A stretch of 64,000 nucleotides of DNA from Paenibacillus pedocola (GCF_031599675.1 NZ_CP134223.1:3348001-3412000); one strand, 5' to 3'. Counted from the stretch's first letter, positions 8,180 to 18,511 are shown. Notes: generated by a model not told the origin, from the sequence alone. Made by a program: numbers and translations.

Positions 8180-9598
8180 ATGGGTAAACAACAGATAGGT
8201 GTGGTCGGCTTAGCCGTCATGGGTAAGAATCTGGCCTTGAATATGGAGAGCAAGGGGTTCTCGGTAGCCTTATACAACCGTTCCCGCGAGAAAACAGATG
8301 AGCTGCTTGCAGAAGCAGCGGGCAAAAACTTCATCGGTGCCTACAGCATTGAGGAGTTTGTCCAATCGCTCGAGCTGCCGCGCAAAATCATGATTATGGT
8401 CAAGGCCGGCAAACCGACTGATGATACGATCCAGCAGCTGGTTCCGCATTTATCGCCAGGGGATATTCTGATCGACGGCGGGAACGCCTTTTTCCCGGAT
8501 ACCCAGAGACGGAACAAAGAGCTGCAGGCGCAAGGTTTACGCTTCATCGGGGCAGGCGTATCGGGCGGTGAAGAAGGGGCGCTGAAGGGGCCGGCGATTA
8601 TGCCGGGCGGGCAGAAGGATGCCTACGAGCTGGTAGAACCAATCCTGACTGCCATTTCTGCCAAAGTGGACGGCGATCCTTGCTCGACTTATATCGGTGA
8701 AGACGGTGCCGGACACTATGTCAAAATGGTTCACAACGGTATCGAATACGGCGATATGCAGCTCATTGGTGAAGCCTATCAGCTGCTGAAGGATGTACTG
8801 GGCCTGGACACCCAAGAACTGCATGAGATCTTCACTGAATGGAACAACGGTGAACTCAGCAGCTATCTGATCGAGATTACCGCTGACATCTTCGCCAAAG
8901 CTGACCCGGAAACCGGCAAACCAATGGTCGATGTGATCCTGGATTCCGCCGGACAAAAGGGAACCGGCAAATGGACGAGTCAGAATGCGCTCGATCTCGG
9001 CGTTCCGTTATCGATCATTACCGAATCCGTATTTGCACGCTTTATTTCGGCGATGAAGGAAGAGCGCGTGGCTGCAAGCAAGCGCCTGAAGGGGCCTGAG
9101 GTTAAGGGCTACGACGGCGATGCCAAGGAATTCATTGAGGCTGTCCGCAAAGCGCTGTATGCCAGTAAAATAGCCTCTTACGCCCAAGGTTTTGCCCAGA
9201 TGAGAGTGGCTTCGGACGAGTATAACTGGAACCTGAACTATGGCAGCATCGCAATGATCTTCCGTGGAGGCTGCATTATCCGTGCCGGCTTCCTTCAGAA
9301 TATCAAGGATGCTTATGACCGTGACCCTGAGCTCAAAAACCTGTTCCTGGATGAGTATTTCAGCAGCGTCGTTCATAACTACCAGGAAGCGTGGAGAGAT
9401 GTGGTGGCGATCGCGGTTAAACGAGGCATTCCGGTTCCAGCCTTTGCTTCCGGATTGGCCTACTACGACAGCTACCGCTCCGAACGTCTTCCGGCCAACC
9501 TGCTGCAGGCGCAAAGAGACTACTTTGGAGCGCATACTTTTGAACGGGTGGACCAGCCGGGAAGCTTCCATTTTGGCTGGATGAGCAATAACGACTAA
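8180..9598 (+). CDS. gndA: 6-phosphogluconate dehydrogenase, decarboxylating
   Basis: Converts 6-phosphogluconate to ribulose 5-phosphate and CO2 with NADP. The 472-residue length is typical of the homodimeric long form. Landmarks are the N-terminal [15 protein letters not shown] nucleotide fold, the NR(S) motif in [12 protein letters not shown] that favours [23 protein letters not shown], the catalytic [21 protein letters not shown] segment, and [26 protein letters not shown] at the end. ATG 8180 lies 10 bases after GGAGG; the TTG at 8174 is too close to the ribosome site. The gene closes the zwf-tal-gndA group and is followed by a strong terminator. Confidence 0.97.
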   Translation: MGKQQIGVVGLAVMGKNLALNMESKGFSVALYNRSREKTDELLAEAAGKNFIGAYSIEEFVQSLELPRKIMIMVKAGKPTDDTIQQLVPHLSPGDILIDGGNAFFPDTQRRNKELQAQGLRFIGAGVSGGEEGALKGPAIMPGGQKDAYELVEPILTAISAKVDGDPCSTYIGEDGAGHYVKMVHNGIEYGDMQLIGEAYQLLKDVLGLDTQELHEIFTEWNNGELSSYLIEITADIFAKADPETGKPMVDVILDSAGQKGTGKWTSQNALDLGVPLSIITESVFARFISAMKEERVAASKRLKGPEVKGYDGDAKEFIEAVRKALYASKIASYAQGFAQMRVASDEYNWNLNYGSIAMIFRGGCIIRAGFLQNIKDAYDRDPELKNLFLDEYFSSVVHNYQEAWRDVVAIAVKRGIPVPAFASGLAYYDSYRSERLPANLLQAQRDYFGAHTFERVDQPGSFHFGWMSNND

Positions 9599-9625
9599 TT
9601 CAGTAACAATCGAATCTATATTATC

Positions 9626-9660
9626 AGCCAAACCGCACAGCAATGCGGTTTGGCTTTTTA
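9626..9660 (+). terminator. Rho-independent terminator of gndA
   Basis: AGCCAAACCGCA pairs with TGCGGTTTGGCT across a 6-base loop, directly followed by TTTTTA. Confidence 0.92.
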
Positions 9661-9783
9661 TATAACCATGGAATAAAATTAAATTTTACATAATTTATTT
9701 TTTATACGATAATGTAACAACCGAAATAAACGAAGACCGCTTGTGCTGAAAAATTAAAAAGATAACGGGGGGGGATCACGGAT

Positions 9784-11004
9784 ATGAACCAGACGATAGA
9801 CCTACAGCAGTATAATAAAAACTATCCTTTCATGACGGTCGTTTTGTTCTGGTGCGGGTTAGTTATTCTGACCAGTATGTATATTACGATTCCGTTAGCG
9901 GATGTATTTACCCAGGCGTTCCAGATTAGCTCAGGTCAGGCGGCTTGGATCGGGAGTTCATTCTCTCTCTGCTATGCGCTGGGCTGCCTGCTGTACGGGC
10001 CATTCTCCGACCGCTACGGACGTAAAGTATTTCTGGCAGCTAGTATCATCGGGTTAACCGTCGTTACCGTTGCGATAGGTTTTGTGGATAGTTATTACGG
10101 GCTTATTGTACTCAGAGGCGTACAAGGATTGGTGGCCGCCGCATTTGCACCGATCTCACTTGTATATGCAGGAGAGATGTTCCCGCCTCCCAAAAGGCTG
10201 ACCGCTGTTGGTTTTATTAGCTCCGGACTACTAATGGCTGGGATTGTTGGTCAGGTATTTAGCGGCATGGTTCACGAAGCTCTCGGCTGGCGGGCTATTT
10301 TTTACATATTAGGGATTGTATACGGGATTACTGCAGTAATCGTCATCGGCTTTCTCCCGAAAGACGAACTGCACAGGCCGAAAGAAAATGTGCTGCTGAA
10401 GTTCAGGCAAATGACAGGCTTGCTGAAACAAACCCAGCTGCTGGCGGCCTTTTCTATTACCTTTGTGCTGCTATTAACTCTTGTAGGCATGTATACCGTC
10501 TTGGGAGGTTATTTAAGTTCCGCTAAGTTCGGACTATCTGCGCAGGAGATCCTGTGTATCCGGGCCATCGGAATTGCAGGAATGCTATTAGCACCTTTCT
10601 CAGGACGAATCGCGCAAAGGCTGGGGATGACAGCTGTGCTGCGGGGCGGATTGGCTTTGTCAGCAATCGGGCTGCTTACGCTGGGTCTAGTCCAGAACCT
10701 GTTGTTAATTGTTCTCATGAGCGTTATATTTGTGGCGGGTATTGCGCTGGTAACTCCCGTTATTATCTCCACTGTCAGTCAGCTAGGAGGGAATGCAAGA
10801 GGTGCAGCGATCTCATTCAATGCATTTATTCTCTTCCTTGGTGCCAGTACGGGACCGATAATAGCCTTGAGATTATTAAAGACTGAGAACTATCCGCTGT
10901 CCTTCAGCGTGTTAGGCGGTATTATTGTATTAGGCTTTGCTATATCGCTGTTTCTTAAATTAGCTTCTGCCAAAGGAACTTCACTTAAAATATCGAATAT
11001 CTAA
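9784..11004 (+). CDS. MFS transporter, 12-TM drug/metabolite efflux type
   Basis: The 406-residue integral membrane protein has about 12 hydrophobic segments and the MFS signature GPFSDRYGRKVFLAAS between TM2 and TM3. GVQGLVAAAFAPISLVYAGEMFPPPKRLTA resembles the YnfM/AraJ-like DHA1 group of proton-coupled exporters. The substrate is unknown. A G-rich ribosome site (GGGGGGGG at 9769-9776) precedes the ATG. A VOC protein follows after 47 bases, possibly in the same transcript; both could relate to resistance, which is inference from position. Confidence 0.88.
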   Translation: MNQTIDLQQYNKNYPFMTVVLFWCGLVILTSMYITIPLADVFTQAFQISSGQAAWIGSSFSLCYALGCLLYGPFSDRYGRKVFLAASIIGLTVVTVAIGFVDSYYGLIVLRGVQGLVAAAFAPISLVYAGEMFPPPKRLTAVGFISSGLLMAGIVGQVFSGMVHEALGWRAIFYILGIVYGITAVIVIGFLPKDELHRPKENVLLKFRQMTGLLKQTQLLAAFSITFVLLLTLVGMYTVLGGYLSSAKFGLSAQEILCIRAIGIAGMLLAPFSGRIAQRLGMTAVLRGGLALSAIGLLTLGLVQNLLLIVLMSVIFVAGIALVTPVIISTVSQLGGNARGAAISFNAFILFLGASTGPIIALRLLKTENYPLSFSVLGGIIVLGFAISLFLKLASAKGTSLKISNI

Positions 11005-11051
11005 TGTAACTGGAATGCTACAAAATTTGCTGGCAGAGAGGAGTAGATACG

Positions 11052-11399
11052 ATGATACAAGGTTTTGGAGGCATCTTTTGGAGAACGAAGAATCTGGAAG
11101 CTATAAAAAAATGGTACAGCGATGTGCTGCAGATTGAGATAGGAGATTGGAATGGGACTGTGATTAAACCCCAATCAGGAAATGAGACGATCTTTTCTTT
11201 CTTCACCGAGAATGACAATTACTTTCCAACCGAACAACAGGTCATGCTAAACTTCCAGGTAAACGATCTGAACGAGACCCTTAAGCATCTTGAACAGATT
11301 GGTGTACCACTTGCAAAGCAAAAAGAGGAAAGTGAATATGGAAAGTTTATTTGGATTGAAGATCCTGACGGCCGGCTGATTGAGCTTTGGGAGAAGTAA
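11052..11399 (+). CDS. VOC-fold (glyoxalase/bleomycin resistance-like) protein
   Basis: The 115-residue product matches a single vicinal-oxygen-chelate domain: GGIFWRTKNLEAIKKWYSDVL at the start, VMLNFQVNDLNETLKHLEQIGV in the middle, and the closing FIWIEDPDGRLIELWEK with the metal-ligand Glu. Members chelate a divalent metal as lyases, isomerases, dioxygenases or antibiotic-sequestering proteins. The function here cannot be specified. A GAGGAG site lies 8 bases before the ATG, and the gene shares its orientation with the MFS gene upstream. Confidence 0.88.
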   Translation: MIQGFGGIFWRTKNLEAIKKWYSDVLQIEIGDWNGTVIKPQSGNETIFSFFTENDNYFPTEQQVMLNFQVNDLNETLKHLEQIGVPLAKQKEESEYGKFIWIEDPDGRLIELWEK

Positions 11400-11445
11400 C
11401 TAACAGTCTTTACATCAAGTGTGGCTTTTCAAAATATAATGGAAA

Positions 11446-11477
11446 AGAAGACCGGAATGTACGGTCTTCTTTTTTTA
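11446..11477. terminator. Terminator between VOC gene and lutC
   Basis: AGAAGACCG...CGGTCTTCT stem with a 7-base loop followed by TTTTTT on the plus strand. A-rich sequence on the other side may let it stop lutC transcripts too. Confidence 0.88.
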
Positions 11478-11495
11478 TGCGTTCTACAGCATGCT

Positions 11496-12191
11496 CTATA
11501 TAAGCACATAAGTGGCGCTCAATGGTCCATGCACCCCGACAACAAGCTTCATCTCAATATCAGCTGAATTAGACGGGCCGGAGATGAGATTTATCGATGA
11601 GCCCAGCGGTTCGCCGGCCTGAACCCGCCGGTTCAGCGCTGCTGCTGCCTGTGTGGAGCGAAGAACGATCCGCTCCTTCTCAATAACCGCAATATAATGG
11701 GCTGGCAGAAAGTGAAGGGAGCGTCCCTGATCCGGGCGGCTCTCCACAACAATTGTTCCTGACTCGGCAAGAGCATAATCAGCGAAAATAACCGCCGTGT
11801 TCGCCGATTCAGCCCGCATAATATTCTGCTCTCTTCCTGCAGCTTCCTCCCACACGAATGAACCCGGGAAGGTGAGTCCGTAAGCGGCAAACCGGGGATC
11901 CCCGGAAGTCATTACGCTTCCTCCGCCATTTGCTTCAATCAGATCATCGAGTGTCCTCTGCAGAATCTCCGGCTTCGACTCAATGACCTGAGTGTGTATG
12001 AAAAAGCACTGCTCCTTAAGGATATCTATCAGATCGTCTTGAGTTAGACTGCCATAGCTGTCCGGCAGCAAACTCTGAATATCCGGAAGCTGAACCTCGC
12101 GCTTGCGTTCCCGTCCCAGCTTGGAGGCAATCGTGTTCAGAAAGGCCTCCTTATTATTCCCTGATGTATGATGATTCCCTGATACTGTCAT
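11496..12191 (-). CDS. lutC: Lactate utilization protein C (LUD domain)
   Basis: Third member of the LutABC complex that oxidises L-lactate to pyruvate. The 231-residue product is one LUD domain, with [35 protein letters not shown] and a C-terminal [23 protein letters not shown], typical of LutC/YkgG. Its ATG overlaps the lutB stop (ATGA, 12188-12191), which indicates translational coupling. It contains no iron-sulfur motif of its own. The family call is secure from operon order and motifs. Confidence 0.95.
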   Translation of the reverse strand: MTVSGNHHTSGNNKEAFLNTIASKLGRERKREVQLPDIQSLLPDSYGSLTQDDLIDILKEQCFFIHTQVIESKPEILQRTLDDLIEANGGGSVMTSGDPRFAAYGLTFPGSFVWEEAAGREQNIMRAESANTAVIFADYALAESGTIVVESRPDQGRSLHFLPAHYIAVIEKERIVLRSTQAAAALNRRVQAGEPLGSSINLISGPSNSADIEMKLVVGVHGPLSATYVLI

Positions 12192-13615
12192 TGGCCCGAC
12201 TCTCCTTTACGTTTGTCCAGCCAGGCCCTGAAGCTGTCCTGCTGCTTGACGGGTTGACTAAGATCGCGGGCGCCAATCCAGCCATGGATCAGTTCCGGCC
12301 CTCTGACAATTCGGCCATGCCTACTCATCAGCCGGCTGGCCGGATGCGCAAACCGCAGTGTTTTACCGAAGAGAGCAGGGGAGGACAGCAGCCGCCCCGC
12401 CGCCTTCATCTGGAATCTTTCCATGGAACCGGTCCGGTTTTCCTTTACGATGTTCTGCCGGTGCAGGATAAGCTGCTCATGCAGCGGGATTCGGACCGGG
12501 CATACATCTGTGCAGGCGGCACACAGGCTGGAGGCAAAAGGGAGCTCTTTATAATCATCGTATCCGCCAAGCAGCGGTGTGATGACGGCACCAATCGGCC
12601 CCGGATAGATGGACCCGTAGGCATGACCGCCAATATGGCGGTAGACCGGACAGACATTCAGGCAAGCCCCGCAGCGTATACATTGTAAAGCTTCATTGAA
12701 TTCGCTGCCGAGAATGTCTGAACGGCCGTTGTCCACGACAACCAGATGAAACTCTTCTGGGCCGTCGGTGTCACCGGCTGCAGAGGGTCCCATTACGGTA
12801 ATGTAGCTTGTTAACTTTTGTCCAACGGCACTGCGGCAGAGGAGATTATCCAGCACCTCCATTTCCGCAAGCGTAGGGACAATCCGCTCCATGCCCATCA
12901 CGGCGATATGCGTTTTGGGTATGGCCGCTGTCAGATCGCCGTTCCCTTCATTGGTCACCAGGTTAATAGCCCCCAGGTTGGCGACAGCAAAGTTGCAGCC
13001 TGTGATTCCGACCTCTGCCTCCAGAAATTTCTGCCGCAGGACCTTCCGGGCAAACCGGGCAAGCTTCTCAGGACTTTCGTCATCTGTATAGTCAAGCTTC
13101 TCAGTAAACACACGCTGGATTTGCCGCCGGTCTTTATGGAGTGCAGGAGCCACAATATGCGAAGGCGGGTCCCAATCATCCATTTGCAGGATATATTCAC
13201 CCAGATCGGTCTCAATCAGCTCACAGCCGGCTTCAATCAGAACATGGTTCAGCTCAATTTCCTCTGTGACCATCGATTTGGATTTAACGATTTTTTTAGC
13301 CTGTTTCTGTACGATAACATCCCGGATATAGCTGCTGGCTTCTTCTTTGGTTGCTGCAAAATAAATATGGCCGCCTTTTTTCTCAATGTTTCCCGCGAGC
13401 TGCTCCAGATAATAATCCAGATTCTGCAGGGTATGCTGGCGGATTTGCTGGCCTGCAGTCCTCCACTGCTCCCAGTCTCCGAGCGCGGTGGCCGCGGACA
13501 GACGCCGGGTCTTGAGACTGTCCTGCGCTGAACCTACGGCATTTCGCATAAATGAATCCCCGAGTCCGTCTGTTGTCCGTTCGCTGAAATCACGTTTATC
13601 CGTTTGCAGGCTCAA
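12188..13615 (-). CDS. lutB: Lactate utilization protein B, iron-sulfur LUD protein
   Basis: The 475-residue central subunit has an N-terminal LUD domain (about 60-290, including [21 protein letters not shown]) and a ferredoxin-type C-terminal part. That part carries [24 protein letters not shown] and later [18 protein letters not shown], enough cysteines for two [4Fe-4S] clusters. It would pass electrons from L-lactate oxidation. The start is a TTG at 13615 overlapping the lutA stop (TTGA), preceded by GGAGG 9 bases upstream inside lutA. The product is cytosolic or peripherally membrane-bound. Confidence 0.95.
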   Translation of the reverse strand: MSLQTDKRDFSERTTDGLGDSFMRNAVGSAQDSLKTRRLSAATALGDWEQWRTAGQQIRQHTLQNLDYYLEQLAGNIEKKGGHIYFAATKEEASSYIRDVIVQKQAKKIVKSKSMVTEEIELNHVLIEAGCELIETDLGEYILQMDDWDPPSHIVAPALHKDRRQIQRVFTEKLDYTDDESPEKLARFARKVLRQKFLEAEVGITGCNFAVANLGAINLVTNEGNGDLTAAIPKTHIAVMGMERIVPTLAEMEVLDNLLCRSAVGQKLTSYITVMGPSAAGDTDGPEEFHLVVVDNGRSDILGSEFNEALQCIRCGACLNVCPVYRHIGGHAYGSIYPGPIGAVITPLLGGYDDYKELPFASSLCAACTDVCPVRIPLHEQLILHRQNIVKENRTGSMERFQMKAAGRLLSSPALFGKTLRFAHPASRLMSRHGRIVRGPELIHGWIGARDLSQPVKQQDSFRAWLDKRKGESGQ

Positions 13616-14361
13616 CTTTGGCTTCCTCCTTTGGTAATCACAGGATTCTGGTGGTTCAGCACTTCCGCAATATGCATAATTTTCACAGATTCTCCCTTGC
13701 GGGACAGGCGGCCGCCGATGTTCAGCAGACAGCCCATATCAGCGCTGATCAGAATATCCGCTCCGGTGTCTATGATACAGCTGCTTTTTTCATCCACCAT
13801 CTGCTCGGAAATATCCGGCATCTTCACCGAAAAGGTCCCGCCGAAGCCGCAGCAGTTATCGCTATTTTTGAGCGGCTCCATGTGCAGCCCTTTTACATGC
13901 TCCAGCAGTTGAAAAGGGGTTTCCTTCTCACCCAGCAGTCTGGTCATATGACAGGAACGGTGGTAGGTGGCGTTCCCTTCAAGGCTTGCACCCACATCCG
14001 TTATGCCGAGTACTTTTACGATGAACTGTGTGAATTCATAAGACTTTTCCTTTAAAGTAATCGCTTTCAATTCCCAGTCCGGATCTCCCTTGAAGATCTT
14101 CGGATATTCATGAAACATAGCGATGCAGGAGCCGGAGGGAGCTACGACATAATCGGAGCGCTCAAAGGCAAGTATCATATTCTTCATCGCAAGCTTGGAA
14201 TCTTCCAGATATCCGCTGTTGTAGGTCGGTTGACCGCAGCAAACCTGCGAAGCCGGATAATCGATTTCACAACCCAGCCGCTCGAGAACCTCAACCATTG
14301 CGATCCCGACCTTCGGGGTCATGAGGTCTACTAAACAAGTGGAAAAAATACTGACTTTCAC
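13612..14361 (-). CDS. lutA: Lactate utilization protein A, CCG-domain protein
   Basis: The 249-residue product has two cysteine-rich CCG domains of the heterodisulfide-reductase/glycolate-oxidase type: [12 protein letters not shown] near residue 40 and [17 protein letters not shown] near 170, with CHMTRLLGE between. With LutB and LutC it oxidises L-lactate to pyruvate and allows growth on lactate. The start is a GTG at 14361, selected by GGAGGG 7 bases upstream. It is the first gene of lutABC, divergent from aldA across a 165-bp control region. Confidence 0.95.
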   Translation of the reverse strand: MKVSIFSTCLVDLMTPKVGIAMVEVLERLGCEIDYPASQVCCGQPTYNSGYLEDSKLAMKNMILAFERSDYVVAPSGSCIAMFHEYPKIFKGDPDWELKAITLKEKSYEFTQFIVKVLGITDVGASLEGNATYHRSCHMTRLLGEKETPFQLLEHVKGLHMEPLKNSDNCCGFGGTFSVKMPDISEQMVDEKSSCIIDTGADILISADMGCLLNIGGRLSRKGESVKIMHIAEVLNHQNPVITKGGSQS

Positions 14362-14455
14362 TCCTTATCCCTCCAATCGAAATAACCCTAACCATAGCTT
14401 AACTCAAGAAGTCAATAAAAAACAACACAAAAACAAATAAAAAATGTGAATCTTA

Positions 14456-14485
14456 TTGACAATAAATATTGTTAGCGTTTACACT
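14456..14485 (+). promoter_or_regulatory. Promoter of aldA with overlapping cre-like site
   Basis: TTGACA (14456-14461) and TACACT (14480-14485) are 18 bases apart. TGTTAGCGTTTACA at 14470-14483 matches the CcpA cre consensus (TGWAANCGNTNWCA) with one mismatch and overlaps the -10. Bound CcpA would block the promoter, so glucose repression of aldA is expected. Because the region is divergent, lutABC could be affected too. Confidence 0.7.
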
Positions 14486-14526
14486 ATTGGTGGGAAATGG
14501 AACAATCACCTTGAGGGGGAGAAACA

Positions 14527-15972
14527 GTGACCAAACATTTGATGTACATCAATGGTCAATTTACCGAAGCAGAAGGTAAAGAGTGGATGGAAGTAACGAA
14601 TCCTGCAACAGATGAAGTGATCTCACAGGTTCCCAAGGCTACTAGGAATGATGTCATTCGAGCAATCAATGCTGCTGAAGAAGCTCAATCTGCCTGGGAG
14701 GAGACACCTGCGGTTGAACGCGGGAAGTATCTGCATGCCATAGCAGACGGGATTCGTGCGGAGGCGGACAGCATCGCCAGACTGATCTCCGAGGAAGTAG
14801 GCAAAACACTGGAATTATCGGCCGTAGAGGTTAACTTTACAGCAGATTATATGGATTATATGGCTGAATGGGCACGACGCTATGAAGGGGAAATCGTTCA
14901 GAGTGACCGCGATAACGAGAACATCTTTGTATTTAAACGCGCAATTGGGGTTACTACAGGTATTCTGCCCTGGAATTTCCCGTTCTTTCTGATTGCGAGA
15001 AAGATGGCACCGGCCCTGATCACCGGAAATACAATTGTCGTCAAGCCAAGTGCGGAATCGCCGAACAATGCTGTGGCTTTTAGCAAAATTGTTGACGCAG
15101 CAGGGCTGCCCAAAGGGGTATTCAATCTTGTCACTGGCAGAGGGGCTGAGGTGGGCAATGAGCTGGCCAGCAATCCAAAAGTCGGGATGGTCAGCCTTAC
15201 AGGCAGTGTGCCGGCCGGGCAAAAGGTGATGGAAGCTGCTGCTGAGAACATCATCAAGGTTAGTCTCGAGCTTGGCGGTAAGGCTCCAGCCATTGTTATG
15301 GACGATGCCGATCTGGATCTGGCCATCAAAGCCATTGTAGATTCACGGGTAATCAACACGGGCCAGGTCTGCAACTGTGCGGAGCGTGTCTATGTGCATG
15401 AGAAGATCAAAGACGAATTCACTGCCCGTCTGGTTGAGGCCATGAAGGCAGTGAAATATGGTGATCCACTGAAAGATAAGGATATCCAAATGGGGCCGCT
15501 GATCAACAAGGCCGCACAGGATTCCGTCCAGCAAAAGGTGGACCGGGCGGTTGAAGAAGGTGCAAAAATCCTCCTGGGCGGTAAAAAGGTAGAGGGAGCA
15601 GGCAGCTTTTTTGAACCGACGGTTATCTCAGAAGCTACGAATGACATGGAGATTGTACAAGAGGAAATCTTCGGGCCCGTGATCCCGGTGATTACTTTTT
15701 CCACCTTGGATGAAGCCATTGCGCTTGCTAATGACAGCGAATTCGGCTTAACCTCTTCTTTATATACGCAAAATCTTAATGTGGCTATGAAGGTCATCAA
15801 ACGCCTGAAATATGGTGAAACCTATATTAACCGTGAGAACTTTGAAGCGATGCAGGGCTTCCATGCAGGCTGGCGGAAATCCGGCATCGGCGGAGCGGAT
15901 GGTAAACATGGATTGAACGAATATCTGCAGACGCATGTAGTCTATCTGCAGTATGACAAATCAGTAAACTAA
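14527..15972 (+). CDS. aldA: Lactaldehyde/glycolaldehyde dehydrogenase (AldA type)
   Basis: NAD-dependent oxidation of L-lactaldehyde to L-lactate (and glycolaldehyde to glycolate), the aerobic end step of rhamnose and fucose breakdown. The 481-residue product follows E. coli AldA closely along its length: DYMAEWARRYEGEI, GVTTGILPWNFPFFLIARKMAPAL, catalytic Glu in KVSLELGGKAPAIVMDDADL, catalytic Cys in INTGQVCNCAERVYV, and the C-terminal YINRENFEAMQGFHAGWRKSG. It starts at a GTG behind GAGGGGGAG. Divergence from lutABC fits well, since the lactate made here is the LutABC substrate. Confidence 0.93.
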   Translation: MTKHLMYINGQFTEAEGKEWMEVTNPATDEVISQVPKATRNDVIRAINAAEEAQSAWEETPAVERGKYLHAIADGIRAEADSIARLISEEVGKTLELSAVEVNFTADYMDYMAEWARRYEGEIVQSDRDNENIFVFKRAIGVTTGILPWNFPFFLIARKMAPALITGNTIVVKPSAESPNNAVAFSKIVDAAGLPKGVFNLVTGRGAEVGNELASNPKVGMVSLTGSVPAGQKVMEAAAENIIKVSLELGGKAPAIVMDDADLDLAIKAIVDSRVINTGQVCNCAERVYVHEKIKDEFTARLVEAMKAVKYGDPLKDKDIQMGPLINKAAQDSVQQKVDRAVEEGAKILLGGKKVEGAGSFFEPTVISEATNDMEIVQEEIFGPVIPVITFSTLDEAIALANDSEFGLTSSLYTQNLNVAMKVIKRLKYGETYINRENFEAMQGFHAGWRKSGIGGADGKHGLNEYLQTHVVYLQYDKSVN

Positions 15973-16016
15973 AGAAACAGGAACGCTATTTTTGGATGAT
16001 CATAATAATAATTAAG

Positions 16017-16043
16017 AAGCTCCCGGGCTGCCAGGGAGCTTTT
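16017..16043 (+). terminator. Terminator of aldA
   Basis: AAGCTCCC pairs with GGGAGCTT across a 9-base loop, followed by a short TTG tract. Confidence 0.7.
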
Positions 16044-16172
16044 GTGATTATTGGCAATAATAAATAGCAAGGATGAATTGTTTCAAGTTAATGAAACCTG
16101 TGGCTTTTAATTAGGCCAACTGTTAGTATAATATTCATGTCATTAAGGATAGAGAAGAATGAGGGCAACGGA

Positions 16173-17084
16173 ATGATGAAGGTGTTCAGACATAAAGCTT
16201 ATTTTACTGGAGTACATGTAATGCTGTTTGTTTCTTTGTTAACAATACTATACGCCTACTCGCCGACAATCCGGGTGAAGGTGAAAGAGATTATTGATCC
16301 TGCAGATAAAGTCTACACGATAGCCCACCGCGGCGCTTCCGGATATGCTCCGGAGAACACCATCCCTGCTTTCGAGCTGGCGGCCGAGATGAAGGCGGAT
16401 ATTATTGAGATTGATATCCATTTAACCAAGGATGGGATTCCGGTCGTGATTCATGATGATACTGTTAACCGCACGACAAATGGCAAGGGTTATGTAAAAA
16501 ACATGACCTTAGAGCAGCTGGAGCGGCTAGATGCAGGAACCTGGTTCAACGAAGCCTACCCGATGTTTGCCCGGGAGAAATATGCTGGCACTACAATTCC
16601 CACGCTTGATCAGGTATTTGAAACGTTCGGCAAAGAGATCAAATACATTCTGGAGATCAAGGATTCTGCACCAGGCGCTGGTATTGAAACCCTAATCAAT
16701 GAATCCATTCAGAAATATGATCTGGAGGATGTGGTAGCTATTCATTCCTTCAGCGCAGGCAATTTACGCAAATTCCACAAAATAAACCCGGACATCCCGT
16801 TATATCAGCTGGTCTGGTATGATTACAACGCGGTGAGAGTCTCAGAAACTTATCTGAAAGACATAAAATCATATGCAGTTGGAATTAGCCCGAATTTTCA
16901 GGGGATCAGTTCGGCTTATGTAGCTCAGGTTAAGAATTTCGGACTGAAGGTAATGCCCTATACCGTAAATTACCAGCTCAACATGGATAAAGCCTATTCC
17001 TGGGGCGTGGATGGAGTATATACCAATTTTCCTGACCGTCTGCTCGAAGTCATTCACACCAACAGAGAGAATGCCCAGTGGTAA
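16173..17084 (+). CDS. Membrane-anchored glycerophosphodiester phosphodiesterase
   Basis: Hydrolyses glycerophosphodiesters to glycerol 3-phosphate plus an alcohol. After an N-terminal anchor or signal helix (about residues 12-30: VMLFVSLLTILYAY) comes the GDPD barrel: IAHRGASGYAPENTIPAF, IIEIDIHLTKDGIPVVIHDDTVNRTT with the metal-binding Glu/Asp pair, YILEIKDS, and the closing GVDGVYTNFPDRLLEVI. A TATAAT at 16127-16132 puts the transcript start near 16140, so the ATG at 16137 cannot serve; 16173 (303 residues) is the likely start. The product probably faces outward and recycles phospholipid or teichoic acid fragments. Confidence 0.92.
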   Translation: MMKVFRHKAYFTGVHVMLFVSLLTILYAYSPTIRVKVKEIIDPADKVYTIAHRGASGYAPENTIPAFELAAEMKADIIEIDIHLTKDGIPVVIHDDTVNRTTNGKGYVKNMTLEQLERLDAGTWFNEAYPMFAREKYAGTTIPTLDQVFETFGKEIKYILEIKDSAPGAGIETLINESIQKYDLEDVVAIHSFSAGNLRKFHKINPDIPLYQLVWYDYNAVRVSETYLKDIKSYAVGISPNFQGISSAYVAQVKNFGLKVMPYTVNYQLNMDKAYSWGVDGVYTNFPDRLLEVIHTNRENAQW

Positions 17085-17123
17085 AGCGAGTGAGCCCGGA
17101 GAAGGTTGCGACTTATATATATA

Positions 17124-17173
17124 AAAGAGGTCCATTTCTTGTTCTTTACCCGGAACAAGAAATGGACCCTTTT
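17124..17173. terminator. Bidirectional terminator
   Basis: A perfect 16-bp stem, GGTCCATTTCTTGTTC (17129-17144) with its complement (17153-17168), is flanked by AAAA on the left and CTTTT on the right. It serves the two convergent genes. Confidence 0.9.
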
Positions 17174-17176
17174 GTC

Positions 17177-18352
17177 TTACAGCGTGCTGAACACGATGTT
17201 GCGGAGCTTGCGGGTAACGGCCATCGTGCCGGCATCCTTTTTCTGGACCATAAACAATACAGTCAGCGCGTCTGCCGGACTGTTGGTGAAATAGGCCCCA
17301 AGCCAGCCGTCCCAGCCGTATTCACCACGGCTGCCAAGGCAACCGGCTTTCCCTGGCTCAGTCATGATGCGCATCTGGTTACCATAACTATGTCCGCACA
17401 AGGAATGCCACGTATCGAAGCCTTTTTGCTGCCAGCTGCTTAAGGAAGCTGATGTCATATATTGAACCGTTCTAGGCTTCAATAACGTCACGCCGTTTAG
17501 AGATCCTTGATTCATCAGCATTGTCGTAAATTTGGCCGCATCGTCAATCGTAGACGCAAGGCCTGCTCCGCCGGACTCAAACAAAGGTTCCCGGTCCATC
17601 TGATGGCCGATGCCTAGATGACTTTCCGCGTACAGCTTCAAACCGCCTTCGCCGTCATCCTGATAGGTGTTCACAAGGCGCGCTCTTTTATCTTCAGACA
17701 GCCAGAAGCCGGTATCCTGCATTCCCAGCGGCTCGAAAATTTCCTTTTGCAAAAATTGGCCGTAGCGCATGCCGCTAACCGCTTCCACAATTGCGCCAAG
17801 AACGTCAGCCGACGTTCCGTATTGCCAGTACGAACCCGGGTCGAACGAAAGGGGGCCTTGACCCAGGCGGTTAGCGAATTCCAGAGTGCTCATCGCGTTA
17901 TCTGTGTTCAAACGGCTACCCAGTTCCTGGAACAATGCATCTGTATGCTGCCCGGCTTTGTCTGTTCCGCCGTATACCAAACCAGAGGTCATGTTCAGCA
18001 AATCGTGTATGCATACCTCCCGGCTGGCAGGTACCAGTTCACCGTTTTTCTCAACCAGCGGGTTCCTGAACCCCGGTATATAGCGGCTTACAGGATCGAA
18101 CAAATCGATCTCCCCACGCTCGAGCAGCATCATGACGGAAGCGGCGGTGACCGGTTTCGTCATCGAGTATAAACGATAAATCGAATCCCTTGCGATAGGG
18201 TGTCCTGACTCTATGTCAGCCAACCCGTCCTCATGGTAAAAAACTTCACTTCCGTCCTTGATCACCATAAAGTTCGCACCGGCGATTTCCTTGTTATCGA
18301 TGCTTGCTTTTAGCGTTTTTTTCAATTGGTTGGTAACGTTGGGCTCCAGCAT
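17177..18352 (-). CDS. Serine beta-lactamase-fold hydrolase (class C-like/family VIII esterase)
   Basis: The 391-residue product has the penicillin-binding-like fold. SMTK at about residues 63-66 is the S-x-x-K nucleophile motif, followed by VMMLLERGEIDLFDPVSRYIPGF and HDLLNMTSGLVYGG. The Y-x-N position reads WQYGTSAD, and the third motif region is GEYGWDGWLGAYFTN. No signal peptide is seen, so a cytosolic carboxylesterase or peptidase is more likely than an antibiotic-destroying beta-lactamase. Family VIII esterases such as EstB share these traits. It is a single gene, convergent with the glycerophosphodiesterase. Confidence 0.88.
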   Translation of the reverse strand: MLEPNVTNQLKKTLKASIDNKEIAGANFMVIKDGSEVFYHEDGLADIESGHPIARDSIYRLYSMTKPVTAASVMMLLERGEIDLFDPVSRYIPGFRNPLVEKNGELVPASREVCIHDLLNMTSGLVYGGTDKAGQHTDALFQELGSRLNTDNAMSTLEFANRLGQGPLSFDPGSYWQYGTSADVLGAIVEAVSGMRYGQFLQKEIFEPLGMQDTGFWLSEDKRARLVNTYQDDGEGGLKLYAESHLGIGHQMDREPLFESGGAGLASTIDDAAKFTTMLMNQGSLNGVTLLKPRTVQYMTSASLSSWQQKGFDTWHSLCGHSYGNQMRIMTEPGKAGCLGSRGEYGWDGWLGAYFTNSPADALTVLFMVQKKDAGTMAVTRKLRNIVFSTL

Positions 18353-18511
18353 GTGGCCTCTGTCTCCTTCTCGAAATCAATTTTCTATAGAAAATAGTAA
18401 ACGCTTTTTTAGCGGTTGTATAGTCCCGCATCATTTTATGAATGAACGCAGCCCGGGAATGACATCCTAAGGAAGTAGTATACAACTCAGTTTCCCGAGG
18501 AGGATTCTTGT

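Noticed and set aside
12818..13531. 237-codon plus-strand frame opposite lutB
   Set aside because: Shadow of the lutB gene, which has two iron-sulfur motifs and an operon context.
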